Source of the DNA: Bradyrhizobium sp. AUGA SZCCT0158
Lineage (GTDB): Bacteria > Pseudomonadota > Alphaproteobacteria > Rhizobiales > Xanthobacteraceae
Length of the DNA stretch: 64,000 nucleotides
Reading direction: 5' to 3'
Assembly: GCF_018130065.1 (NCBI RefSeq)
Contig: NZ_JAFCME010000018.1
Coordinates: 62,001 to 126,000, forward strand
Shown: positions 25,932 to 34,222 of the stretch, in pieces
Layout: every line of letters begins with the position of its first letter
Position numbering within the stretch: the first letter of the stretch is position 1
Program-made: the position numbers and the translations under genes
The notes under the pieces: model-generated
The model's input: only the letters and a program-made list of their open reading frames with translations
Told to the model about the DNA's origin: nothing
Databases searched by the model: none

Positions 25932-27056
25932 ATGCCCGGCATCCATACGGCAAGAGTGTTGAGGGTAGGCTGCGCAGCGCTGCTGGCGCTGGCATTGTCG
26001 GCCATGTCCGCAGGCGCGACCTCGCGGATCAAGGACCTAGCCAATATCGAGGGCGTGCGTCAGAACCAGTTGATCGGCTACGGCCTCGTCGTCGGCCTCA
26101 ACGGCACCGGCGACACGCTGAACAACATCCCCTTCACCAAGCAATCGCTGCAGGCGATGCTGGAACGAATGGGCGTCAACATCCGCGGCGCCACCATCCG
26201 CACCGGCAACGTCGCCGCCGTGATGGTCACCGGCAATCTGCCGGCGTTCGGCACCCAGGGCACGCGGATGGACGTCACCGTTTCCGCGCTCGGCGACGCC
26301 AAGAACCTGACCGGCGGCACCCTGCTCGTCACCCCCCTGCTCGGCGCCGACGGCAATGTCTATGCGGTCGCGCAAGGCTCGCTCGCAATCTCGGGCTTCG
26401 CGGCGGAAGGCGCCGCCGCCAGCATCACCCGCGGCGTACCGACCAACGGCCGTATCCCCAACGGCGCCATCATCGAGCGCGAGATCGAATTCGCGCTCAA
26501 TCGCCTGCCCAATGTGCGGCTGGCGCTGCGCAATGCCGATTTCACCACCGCCAAGCGCATCGCCGCGGCCGTCAATGATTTCCTCGGCGTCAAGACCGCC
26601 GAGCCGATCGATCCGTCCACGGTGCAACTGGCGATCCCCGCCGAGTTCAAGGGCAACGTCGTCGCCTTCCTGACCGAGATCGAGCAATTGCAGGTCGAAC
26701 CCGACCTCACCGCCAAGATCGTGATCGACGAACGCTCCGGCATCATCGTGATGGGCCGCGATGTGCGCGTCGCCACCGTGGCGGTGGCGCAGGGCAACCT
26801 CACGGTCTCGATTTCCGAGAGTCCGCAAGTGAGCCAACCCAATCCGCTGTCACGCGGCCGGACCGTGGTGACGCCGCGCTCGAGCGTGTCCGTTTCCGAA
26901 GACGGCAAGAAATTCGCGGTCGTGAAAGACGGCGTCTCGCTGCAGCAGCTCGTCGACGGCCTCAACGGTCTCGGCATCGGTCCGCGCGACCTGATCGGCA
27001 TCCTGCAGGCAATCAAGGCCGCCGGCGCGATCCAGGCCGACATCGAGGTGATGTGA
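25932..27056 (+). CDS. flgI: Flagellar P-ring protein FlgI
   Basis: The 374-aa protein starts at an ATG with a strong Shine-Dalgarno (AGGGGAG). It has a Sec signal ('VGCAALLALALSAMSAGA') followed by the P-ring opening 'TSRIKDLANIEGVRQNQLIG' and 'YGLVVGLNGTGDTLNNIPFT'. 'ARGEIDVTVSALGDA'-type conserved blocks appear here as 'GTRMDVTVSALGDAKNLTGG' and 'RSGIIVMGRDVRVATVAVAQ'. It forms the periplasmic ring around the rod. Its stop overlaps the next ATG (TGATG). Confidence 0.97.
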   Translation: MPGIHTARVLRVGCAALLALALSAMSAGATSRIKDLANIEGVRQNQLIGYGLVVGLNGTGDTLNNIPFTKQSLQAMLERMGVNIRGATIRTGNVAAVMVTGNLPAFGTQGTRMDVTVSALGDAKNLTGGTLLVTPLLGADGNVYAVAQGSLAISGFAAEGAAASITRGVPTNGRIPNGAIIEREIEFALNRLPNVRLALRNADFTTAKRIAAAVNDFLGVKTAEPIDPSTVQLAIPAEFKGNVVAFLTEIEQLQVEPDLTAKIVIDERSGIIVMGRDVRVATVAVAQGNLTVSISESPQVSQPNPLSRGRTVVTPRSSVSVSEDGKKFAVVKDGVSLQQLVDGLNGLGIGPRDLIGILQAIKAAGAIQADIEVM

Positions 27057-27406
27057 TGCAAAGCAGCTTGAACGGCATCAGCAATTCGTACCCGAAATCC
27101 ACGCTGATCACCGGTCGCAACGACCCGCAGCTGGCCGAGGCCCTGACCAAGATTTCGCCCGAGGCGCAGAAGAAGACCCGCGCCAAGGCACAGGACTTCG
27201 AGGCGATGTTCCTGAACTCGATGTTTTCGCAGATGACCACCGGCGTCAAAGGCGAAGGCCCGTTCGGCGATACGACGGGCACCGGCGCCTGGCGCTCGAT
27301 GCTGACGGATGAATATTCGAAGTCGTTCGCCAAATCCGGCGGCATCGGAATCTCCAACGACGTCTTCCGTACCTTGATCCTGCAGCAAGCCAATCGCGCC
27401 GGCTGA
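27056..27406 (+). CDS. flgJ: FlgJ-type rod-binding protein (N-terminal domain only)
   Basis: The 116-aa protein corresponds to the rod-scaffold half of FlgJ and lacks the muramidase half, as usual in alphaproteobacteria. Key blocks are 'KTRAKAQDFEAMFLNSMFSQ' and 'FGDTTGTGAWRSMLTDEYSK', with 'SGGIGISNDVFRTLILQQAN' at the end. It caps rod growth. The ATG overlaps the flgI stop by one base; a GTG one codon upstream is possible. Confidence 0.92.
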   Translation: MQSSLNGISNSYPKSTLITGRNDPQLAEALTKISPEAQKKTRAKAQDFEAMFLNSMFSQMTTGVKGEGPFGDTTGTGAWRSMLTDEYSKSFAKSGGIGISNDVFRTLILQQANRAG

Positions 27407-27423
27407 CATAAGGGAACCCCGAC

Positions 27424-27915
27424 ATGAATCAGCGCCCGCAAGCCCAGCCCGCCGCCACACCGGCACGCGCGATTTCCTCGCCGGTCGAGGCCCGCAAACT
27501 TGCGGAAGACCTGATGGACGTGATGAGCGGGCTGCTCGGCATCATCGAGCGCGAAACCGAACTGGTTCGCGCCGGCAAGATCCGCGAAGCGATGGAGCTT
27601 GAAGGCCAGAAGGGCGAGCTGTCGCGCCGCTACATGGTCGCGGTCGAGCATCTGAAGAACTCGCAAAAATACCTGGCGCAGGTCTCGCCTGAATTGCTGA
27701 CCACGCTGCGGCGCCATCACGACACCTTCCGCGCCATGCTGCAGATCAATCTCACGGTGCTTGCGACCGCGCATGCGGTGTCCGAAGGCATCGTGCGCGG
27801 CGTCAACGTCGAGATCCAGCGCCGCAACATCCCCAACACCTATACGGCGAGCGGCCAGCGCGCGACGCCAGGGCCGCGCAACATGACGCCACTCGCGGTG
27901 AGCCGCTCGCTCTAA
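27424..27915 (+). CDS. flgN: FlgN-like flagellar chaperone
   Basis: The 163-aa protein is almost entirely helical. 'ARKLAEDLMDVMSGLLGIIE' and 'RETELVRAGKIREAMELEGQ' are typical of the FlgN family, which binds FlgK and FlgL before export. The position after flgI and flgJ, 17 bases downstream, supports this. Sequence similarity across FlgN proteins is low, so the call rests on pattern plus context. Confidence 0.75.
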   Translation: MNQRPQAQPAATPARAISSPVEARKLAEDLMDVMSGLLGIIERETELVRAGKIREAMELEGQKGELSRRYMVAVEHLKNSQKYLAQVSPELLTTLRRHHDTFRAMLQINLTVLATAHAVSEGIVRGVNVEIQRRNIPNTYTASGQRATPGPRNMTPLAVSRSL

Positions 27916-28057
27916 ACATCTAAAATTTTCGACAAACTCGCGTCCCCGTATAAGCACGGGATTCAGCGCGTTCCCTAACACCGTGTTGAGGGGTGGGAAG
28001 TTATATTGCTGTTTGAGAGGGGTTGGGATTTGACTCGAAGCAAGCCTGGAGGCTGCC

Positions 28058-28435
28058 ATGAGTACAGATTTCAACATCAAACCGGTGGGGGCACCGGTTG
28101 CCGCGCCGATTGTTCAACCGATCAGCGAGGCGGCGCATAATGCGGTCGCGACCGAATTGCCGGCGCCTCAGAGCGTCACGGCGTCGGACGCGGGCGCACG
28201 CAGCAGCGATTCCCGCGCGGTCCATGTTACGATTTCGAATCCGTCCGTCTCGAACCAGGTGGTGATCGATCGCGACGCGCGAGCGGTCGTCTATCAGGTG
28301 GTCGACAACCGGACGAGCCAGGTCGTCAAGCAATTTCCGGAAGAAGCAGTGCTGCGCCGCCGCGCCTATTTCCACGCCCTCGACCTGACCAGGGAAGCGC
28401 CGCAACGTCTGCGCGTTACCGACCAGCGGGCTTGA
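28058..28435 (+). CDS. flaG: FlaG-like flagellar protein
   Basis: The 125-aa protein has a disordered N-terminus and a C-terminal FlaG-type domain. 'NQVVIDRDARAVVYQVVDNR' and 'TSQVVKQFPEEAVLRRRAYF' match the family's 'D..t..vvvqvvD..tgevIrqiP.e' pattern. It is separated from flgN by 142 bases and probably has its own promoter. FlaG influences filament length in other bacteria. It converges on the unknown 121-aa gene. Confidence 0.75.
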   Translation: MSTDFNIKPVGAPVAAPIVQPISEAAHNAVATELPAPQSVTASDAGARSSDSRAVHVTISNPSVSNQVVIDRDARAVVYQVVDNRTSQVVKQFPEEAVLRRRAYFHALDLTREAPQRLRVTDQRA

Positions 28436-28454
28436 AAGCCAGAACGCCTGCTAC

Positions 28455-28820
28455 TCAGGTTTCGTGGGTCGCGTAAGCCTTGTCCAGATAGGTCTGTCCG
28501 CTGACGGGATCGGTGACGACGGTGTTGATCTCGGCCTTGCCGTTGCTCGCCAGCGTGAACTTGGTGTCGCCGACCCGGAACGAATTATTCCTGATCAGCA
28601 CGTCCTGATATTTGCTGGTGGCGCCGCTCTGGTAATGCACCTTGGCGCGAAAGCCGGTCACGTTCGAGACCGAGATCTTGAACGACTTGTTGTCGGCATA
28701 TTTGCCGGTCCAGTCGCCCTGATAATTGTCGGGATTGACCGCGAAGTACGGCGTATTGGAGGGCACGGTCTGCCCGACGGTCTTGTAGTTGGCCGACAGG
28801 ATGCTCAGGACGTCGGCCAT
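28455..28820 (-). CDS. Unknown protein between flaF and flaG
   Basis: The 121-aa protein has no signal peptide and is beta-rich: 'NYQGDWTGKYADNKSFKISV', 'NVTGFRAKVHYQSGATSKYQ' and 'VGDTKFTLASNGKAEINTVV'. It starts 28 bases after flaF in the same direction, so it is probably co-transcribed with flaF. The pattern suggests a small beta-barrel or carbohydrate-binding-like fold, possibly an exported filament-associated protein. I do not recognise a named family. Confidence 0.75.
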   Translation of the reverse strand: MADVLSILSANYKTVGQTVPSNTPYFAVNPDNYQGDWTGKYADNKSFKISVSNVTGFRAKVHYQSGATSKYQDVLIRNNSFRVGDTKFTLASNGKAEINTVVTDPVSGQTYLDKAYATHET

Positions 28821-28848
28821 GCTACGGGTCCCCTACCCTCAGGTGTCG

Positions 28849-29214
28849 TTAGGCGCGGCCGGCCAGGCCGGCGGCCAGGTTGCAGTTGATGTCGATCAGC
28901 GCCTTCAGCTTGGCCGGATCCGGGCTCATCTGCATGTCGACCGTCTGCTTCATCACGAACACACCGATATTGGCGATCTTCTGGCGAACCTCGATCGGCT
29001 GCGGATTCTCGTCGGCCGTCGCCGCGCTCATGAAAATCGACCAGAGCCGGCGGTTGAACAGCAGCGCGTTCTCAAGCGCCTGGCCGGGACCGGCCCAGTT
29101 GGTCTGGACTTCCTGGAGCTGTCGTGCGGCCTTCAGCAGCGCCTGCGCTTCGATTTCACGGGGAGACGACGTCGCATGCGACGTACGAGCGTAGGCCTGG
29201 GCTGCATTGGTCAT
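28849..29214 (-). CDS. flaF: Flagellar biosynthesis regulator FlaF
   Basis: The 121-aa protein starts 'MTNAAQAYARTSHATSSPRE' and has 'REIEAQALLKAARQLQEVQT', 'ALENALLFNRRLWSIFMSAA' and 'LKALIDINCNLAAGLAGR', all typical FlaF blocks. In Caulobacter FlaF is needed for flagellin synthesis and acts in opposition to FlbT. It lies downstream of the flagellin gene beyond a strong terminator, so it likely has its own promoter. Confidence 0.93.
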   Translation of the reverse strand: MTNAAQAYARTSHATSSPREIEAQALLKAARQLQEVQTNWAGPGQALENALLFNRRLWSIFMSAATADENPQPIEVRQKIANIGVFVMKQTVDMQMSPDPAKLKALIDINCNLAAGLAGRA

Positions 29215-29449
29215 TCAGGGAACCTCGGTGGGAGCGGTTGGCAGTGACCGCGTGGCTGCAAGAACTGCCCAACGTTCATACAAGTCCGGCCTTTAAATAT
29301 GGTTAGCGGCGGTTACCAATTGTGTCAGCGGTCCGGCGAAATCCATATTTTCTCCACCATGCCCGCGGTGCGTTCTGATGAGATTAAGATCGAAGCCACA
29401 ATTTTTTGCATGATGCGTTTTGCCCGCACGACTGGACATTTTTCTTTCA

Positions 29450-29484
29450 GCCAAAAAGAAAAACGGCGGGGTTTCCCCCGCCGT
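29450..29484 (-). terminator. Rho-independent terminator of the flagellin gene
   Basis: An 8-bp GC stem (29464-29471 with 29476-29483, 4-nt loop) is followed on the minus strand by GTTTTTCTTTTT. It lies 24 bases past the flagellin stop. Confidence 0.88.
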
Positions 29485-29507
29485 CTTGAACGTTGATGTG
29501 GCTGAAC

Positions 29508-31532
29508 TTAGCGGAGCAGCTGGAGCACGCTCTGCTGGCTCTGGTTGGCCAGCGCCAGCGCGGACACCGCGATCGACTGACGGGTCGACAGCGCCTGGCT
29601 GTTCGCCGCTTCCTCGTTGGTGTCGGCCAGCGTCAGGTTCGACGAGCCGGTCTGCAGCACGTTGATCAGGTTCTTGTTGAAGTCCTGACGGATCTGCACG
29701 ATCGACAGGTTCGAACCGAAGGCCGAAGCCTGCGAGCGCAGCGTCGAGGACGCGCCGTTCAGGGACGTCACGATCTCGTTGATCGCAGCGTTGTCCTTGA
29801 AAGCGCCCGTGGTCAGGACGTCGAGGCCGAGGCCGGCCGGGTTGAAGTTGACGCCCTGGATGCTCAGCGTCGACTTGCCGGTTTCGTTGAACGTCAGCTT
29901 CAGAGTGTCGCCGCCGAGCAGGTTGACGCCGTTGAACGACGCGTCCTGCGAGGTGGTGGTGATCTGATTGATGATGTTGTTGTACTGGGTGACCAGGTTG
30001 TCGCGGGTCAGCTTGGCCGCGGCGTCAACAACCGGAGCCGGCGCCGTGGTGCCGGCAGCGAACGCCTGGCCGGCGCCAACCGCGGAACCGGTGATCGCAC
30101 CGATCGTGGCCGAAGCCGCTTCGTTCGTGGTGGTGATCGTCAGCTTGCCGGACACGAAAGTGGCCTGCAGGTTGTTGGCGGCGAGGGCATCGTTCAGCCC
30201 GTTGAGCGAGGAGACGCGGCCGGCACCCGTTCCGAACACGATGTCGGTGGCAGTGCCGCCGCCCGTCGCACCGATCTTCAGGGTCTTGCCTTCCAGCACG
30301 CCCGGCACTTCCGTGCGGGCCTGCGTCACGCCGCCTGCCAGACCGATCGCGCTGAGAGCTGCCGCGTTGCTGCTGGTCAGCGTCAGGTCGCTCAGCGTGC
30401 CGGTATTCAGCGTGATCACGCCGCCGGTGATGGTCGAGGCCGTCGACGAGCCGGTCAGGCCGTCGATCTTCGCCAGCAGGCCAGTGACGTCGCTGTCGAC
30501 CTTGATCTGGTTCGGATCGTTGCCGATCGTGTTCGCGGCCACGAAGGTCAGCGTCTTGCCGTTGACGGTGAGGGTGTCACCTACCGCGAAGGCGTTCGAC
30601 AGCGAAGCGGCCGTGCCGTCGCCGACGCTCAGCTTGGTGGCGCCGGCCAGGGCACCGGCCGTCACGGCGCCACCGCCACGAGTGGCGGTGCTTGCACCGG
30701 CGCCGTCGATGGCGAGCTTGTCGAGCACGTTTGCGGAGCCGGTCACGACGAGGTCGGCGGCCGTACCGGACCTCAGGGTGATGATACCGGCCGTTGCCGT
30801 CGATGCGTTGGCCGGGGTCGTGTTGCCCGACAGGGTGTCGATCGCTGTCATCAAATCGCTCAACGAGGTATCGACACCCATCGTATAGGCGGTGCCCGAA
30901 CCGACGAGGCCATTCGCGCCGGCTCCGAAGGTGATCGTCTTGCCGTTGACAGTCAGCGTGTCGTTAGCCTGGATCGCGTTGGCGGCGCCGCCGACGCCGG
31001 CGTTGGTGGTCAGGGCCGACAGCAGCGTCGAAGCGCTCGCGTTGGTGGCGTTGCCCGAATAGAGCTGGGTGCCCGCTGTCGCGGCCGTGCTGGTATACGC
31101 AGCGCGCTGCGGAGCGGAAGCACCGGTGAACGCAGCGTTGGTCGGGTCCTGATCGGCGACGAGATTGTCGGCCGTTGCGCCCGCGATATCGACGGACGTG
31201 AACGCCGACTTGGTCGAGAAACCGACCGTCGTCTGCAGCGCCTGATTGGCGACGGACTTGGCGGAGTCGACGAGCTTCTGCAGCGAAGTGATGCCGGTGT
31301 TGGCGGCCTGCAGAACCTGCACGCCGTTGCCGATGCTGTCGAGAAGGTTGTTGATGTCGCCGGCGCGGCTGTCGAGCGAGGCGGCGGTGAAATAGTTGGT
31401 GGGATTGTCGAGCGCCGTGTTGACCTTCTTGCCGGTCGAGAGGCGGGACTGCGTGGTTGCGAGAAGATCAGCAGTCGACTGCAGCGAGAGAAGGTTCTGG
31501 CGAACCGAGGCCGAAAGAACAATACCGGACAT
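29508..31532 (-). CDS. fliC: Long flagellin with two DUF1522-like inserts
   Basis: This 674-aa flagellin has conserved ends: 'LSASVRQNLLSLQSTADLLA' with 'TQSRLSTGKKVNTALDNPTN' at the N-terminus, and 'ALSTRQSIAVSALALANQSQ' with 'QSVLQLLR' at the C-terminus. The variable middle holds two copies of one module (about residues 188-288 and 315-402), each with 'DTLTVNGK' followed by TI/TL and TF. A third, more distant unit lies at about 411-482. The same module appears once in FlgL and once in FlgE. Shine-Dalgarno AGAAAGG precedes the ATG. It is exported by the type III route and has no Cys. Confidence 0.95.
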   Translation of the reverse strand: MSGIVLSASVRQNLLSLQSTADLLATTQSRLSTGKKVNTALDNPTNYFTAASLDSRAGDINNLLDSIGNGVQVLQAANTGITSLQKLVDSAKSVANQALQTTVGFSTKSAFTSVDIAGATADNLVADQDPTNAAFTGASAPQRAAYTSTAATAGTQLYSGNATNASASTLLSALTTNAGVGGAANAIQANDTLTVNGKTITFGAGANGLVGSGTAYTMGVDTSLSDLMTAIDTLSGNTTPANASTATAGIITLRSGTAADLVVTGSANVLDKLAIDGAGASTATRGGGAVTAGALAGATKLSVGDGTAASLSNAFAVGDTLTVNGKTLTFVAANTIGNDPNQIKVDSDVTGLLAKIDGLTGSSTASTITGGVITLNTGTLSDLTLTSSNAAALSAIGLAGGVTQARTEVPGVLEGKTLKIGATGGGTATDIVFGTGAGRVSSLNGLNDALAANNLQATFVSGKLTITTTNEAASATIGAITGSAVGAGQAFAAGTTAPAPVVDAAAKLTRDNLVTQYNNIINQITTTSQDASFNGVNLLGGDTLKLTFNETGKSTLSIQGVNFNPAGLGLDVLTTGAFKDNAAINEIVTSLNGASSTLRSQASAFGSNLSIVQIRQDFNKNLINVLQTGSSNLTLADTNEEAANSQALSTRQSIAVSALALANQSQQSVLQLLR

Positions 31533-31766
31533 GTTTCATACCTTTCTGGTGTGAAATTAAAACGAGCCACTATCCCGACCTCTCGATCAGGCGACGGCTC
31601 ACTCTGAAACCAAGTCTCTAAGAAAAAATGAATCCGATCGAACAAGCGGCACATATGGAGGGTGAATTTCGAATTAATGGCCGTCCAGGGCTTCGTTCCC
31701 GTGTTCCTACGGGTCGCGCTCAGCCGGGCCGCGTGACGCAGGCACCAACAGCCCATTTACGATTGG

Positions 31767-31774
31767 TTAACCAT
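31767..31774 (+). promoter_or_regulatory. CtrA-type half-site in the flagellin/flbT gap
   Basis: TTAACCAT lies 71 bases before flbT and about 235 bases upstream of flagellin, inside the palindrome GGTTAACC. The 313-base divergent gap (31533-31845) holds no other gene. No sigma-54 element was found there on either strand. Confidence 0.45.
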
Positions 31775-31845
31775 CCTCAGAAAGGATGCCGAATCTGCCG
31801 GCGGGCACCCAGAACTCGCGCAACAAGCGTCAATGGAGAACAGGC

Positions 31846-32268
31846 ATGGCCTTGAAAGTCGAGCTGAAGCCGCACGAACGAATCATCATCGGCGCTTGCG
31901 TGGTCACCAATACCGACCAGCGCGCAAGGCTCTTGATCGACGGTGACAGGATTCCGATCCTGCGCGAAAAAGATATCCTGACCCCCGAGAGTGCCGACAC
32001 CCCGGCGAAGCTGATCTACCTCGCGGTGCAGCTGATGTACCTGTCGCCGGACCCGATGGCCCACCACCCGACCTACTTCAGCCTGGTACGCGACATCCTG
32101 ACCGCAATGCCGAGCGCATGGCCCTTTATCGAAGGGATCAACAACTACATCCTGAACGGCGACCTCTATCACGCGCTAAAGGAGGCGAAGAAACTGATCG
32201 CCCATGAGGAGCAGATTCTCGAAAGCGCGCGAAAGCTGCAGAACGAGCCCGACCTCAAGTCCGCCTGA
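31846..32268 (+). CDS. flbT: Flagellin translation repressor FlbT
   Basis: The 140-aa protein starts 'MALKVELKPHERIIIGACVV' and has 'TNTDQRARLLIDGDRIPILR', 'EKDILTPESADTPAKLIYLA' and 'VQLMYLSPD', all diagnostic of FlbT. In Caulobacter FlbT binds the flagellin 5' leader RNA and lowers its stability. It is transcribed away from flagellin. The ATG at 31846 follows a good AGGAG-like site (ATGGAGAACAGGC). Confidence 0.95.
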   Translation: MALKVELKPHERIIIGACVVTNTDQRARLLIDGDRIPILREKDILTPESADTPAKLIYLAVQLMYLSPDPMAHHPTYFSLVRDILTAMPSAWPFIEGINNYILNGDLYHALKEAKKLIAHEEQILESARKLQNEPDLKSA

Positions 32269-32292
32269 ACAATCGCAATGGCGTCAGACGAA

Positions 32293-32316
32293 AAAGGCCT
32301 CCGCAAGGAGGCCTTT
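32293..32316. terminator. Bidirectional terminator between flbT and flgL
   Basis: AAAGGCCTCC and GGAGGCCTTT form a perfect 10-bp stem with a GCAA loop. A- and T-rich flanks on both sides suit the two converging genes. Confidence 0.88.
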
Positions 32317-32340
32317 CTGCTTGGGTTGAACGCCTTCCGA

Positions 32341-34215
32341 TCAGATCGGCAGGAACTTGGTCAGCGTGGTCTGGTAGAGCATCGAGGTGGTTTGATACGA
32401 CGCCTGCAGGTTGGTTTGCAGCGCCAGAATCTTGGTCGCAACCTCGTCCGCATTGATCCCCTCGATCGAGTCGAGCATCGTCTGCGCCATTCCCTTGAGT
32501 TGAGTTTGACGATCGGTCGCGCCCTTGATCGCGGTCTGTGCGCCGGCGATTTCCGCCTGCATATCCTGGATCGACTGCTGCCCATTCTGCGGCGCCAGGT
32601 TTGCCGAGATGCGCTGTTGCAGCGCGTTGATCTGTGCTTTCGAATTCGGGTTGTTGGCGTTGGTCGTGACCGCGGCATACACCGCAATATTCTGCAGCTG
32701 ATAGCGCAGCGCCTCCTCGTTGGCGCGTGCGCCGTATTGCACCGTGACGGCCTGGTCGACGCGCGCGATCGCGGTGCCGCGCGCGGAATCGGCGCCGACT
32801 TCACCGGTGTACCACGACACCGTGTTGGCCGGAGTGCCACCGATCAGGTTCGTAGCGGTGGCGAACGGCGGACCGTTGACGCGCAACGGCGCAGGCGTAG
32901 CCGTTGCCGGAGCATTGAAGCCAAGCGCCGCAAATGCCGCCGTGTTCGAGCTGCTGATCGAGAGATTCTCGTTGTCGGCTCCATGCAGCGCAATCGCTCC
33001 GTTGACGGTCGAAGGCGTCGTGGCACCGGAAATCGAATCGACCTTCGCCAGCAGCGCCTGAACGCTGTCGGTGACGTTGAGCTGGTTGCCGGCCGCGCCG
33101 GAGGCAACGAACGTGATCGGCGTCCCGTTGACGGTGATGGTGTCGCCCGCCGCGAAGCTCGCGGCCAGCGAATCCGTTCCCGCCGCGCCGGACAATAACG
33201 TGGCGCCGGTGATCGGTGCCGGGACCGCCGCCTGGTTGTTGACGGCGCTTCCCGTGATCGTGGCCGACGGATTGAAGAAATTATCCGATGCGGCGATCGC
33301 CGATGCCGCAACCAGCGCCGTATCGCCGAGCGTCTGGATCGACGACGTCAGCGCAGCCTGCAGGTTCGCGGTCGTCGCGACGGTGTCGACGCCGATCAGG
33401 AACGAACCAGCCGGCGCCGGGCTCGTCGTGGTCGCGGTCAGCGAGATCGTCTCGCTGGTGCCGTCTGGCAGATTGAAGTTGAACGAAATCTTGTCGCCGT
33501 TATTCGGATTGACGGCGCCGAGATCGATCGTTGCAGACGGCGGCGCGCCGGCCGGCTGCGTCACGGTCGCGCCGGTGAGCGACGAGGTGATGGCGCCGAG
33601 CTTCAACCCGAACGACGAGCCGTCCTCGCCAAGGCTGGTGACGGTCGTGGTCGCCGGCGGCGACGAGACGGTGAGATGCGCCATGTTGCCGACGCCCTGA
33701 TCCGCCTGCCGGCGTTCGTTGATCAATTGCGTCAACCCGGCCTGCGTTCCCGTGCCGGCGAGCATCACCTCGGCCGGCACCGTCGCAGCCTTGTCAGTGG
33801 TGCGCCCCGAAAACAGATAGCGGTCGCCCGACTGACTGTTGAGCAGCGAGACCGCGTTGGAGAACGCCGCCTGCGCCGTGATCTGCCCGGAGGTCTGGCC
33901 GTTATTGTTGAGCACGATGGTGGACGAGCTCGCCGCGCTTTTGACCGACGTGCCGATGTTGGTCATGCCCTGCAGCGCCAGGTTGAGAACGCCGATTCTC
34001 GTATTGACGTTGGTCGCGGTGTTCGCGAACGCATTGATGCTGCTGACCTGCGCGCGCAGGCTGAGCGCAAATCCGCGATCGGCGCCCTGCCCGGCATAGG
34101 TCGTCGAGACCTTGCCGCTCGCAAGCTGCTGCGTCAGCTCATTGAGCTGATTGCGGAGCCCGATGATCGAGGTCCCGATATAGGATGTCCTGCCACTAAC
34201 GCCATCGATAGACAT
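32341..34215 (-). CDS. flgL: Hook-filament junction protein FlgL with an inserted domain
   Basis: The 624-aa protein is far longer than typical FlgL. The N-terminus ('LRNQLNELTQQLASGKVSTT', 'LQGMTNIGTSVKSAA') and C-terminus ('GINADEVATKILALQTNLQA' and 'SYQTTSMLYQTTLTKFLPI') are the flagellin-like D0/D1 helices. Between them is a large variable region that includes, at about residues 338-436, the module shared with FlgE and flagellin ('FAAGDTITVNGTPITFVASG', 'GNQLNVTDSVQALLAKVDSI'). It is the last gene of flgE-flgK-flgL, 7 bases after flgK. Confidence 0.92.
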   Translation of the reverse strand: MSIDGVSGRTSYIGTSIIGLRNQLNELTQQLASGKVSTTYAGQGADRGFALSLRAQVSSINAFANTATNVNTRIGVLNLALQGMTNIGTSVKSAASSSTIVLNNNGQTSGQITAQAAFSNAVSLLNSQSGDRYLFSGRTTDKAATVPAEVMLAGTGTQAGLTQLINERRQADQGVGNMAHLTVSSPPATTTVTSLGEDGSSFGLKLGAITSSLTGATVTQPAGAPPSATIDLGAVNPNNGDKISFNFNLPDGTSETISLTATTTSPAPAGSFLIGVDTVATTANLQAALTSSIQTLGDTALVAASAIAASDNFFNPSATITGSAVNNQAAVPAPITGATLLSGAAGTDSLAASFAAGDTITVNGTPITFVASGAAGNQLNVTDSVQALLAKVDSISGATTPSTVNGAIALHGADNENLSISSSNTAAFAALGFNAPATATPAPLRVNGPPFATATNLIGGTPANTVSWYTGEVGADSARGTAIARVDQAVTVQYGARANEEALRYQLQNIAVYAAVTTNANNPNSKAQINALQQRISANLAPQNGQQSIQDMQAEIAGAQTAIKGATDRQTQLKGMAQTMLDSIEGINADEVATKILALQTNLQASYQTTSMLYQTTLTKFLPI

Positions 34216-34222
34216 GAAATCC

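Noticed and set aside
29250..29275. Possible sigma-54 element upstream of flaF (minus strand TTGGGCAGTTCTTGCA)
   Set aside because: The spacing between the GG and GC elements is one base short, which normally abolishes sigma-54 recognition.
29493..31607. 704-codon plus-strand ORF opposite flagellin
   Set aside because: Antisense shadow of the flagellin gene, whose ends and terminator are unambiguous.
31533..31845. Sigma-54 or sigma-28 promoter for flagellin
   Set aside because: No -24/-12 element with correct spacing and no convincing sigma-28 box was found on either strand; only the CtrA-type half-site stands out.
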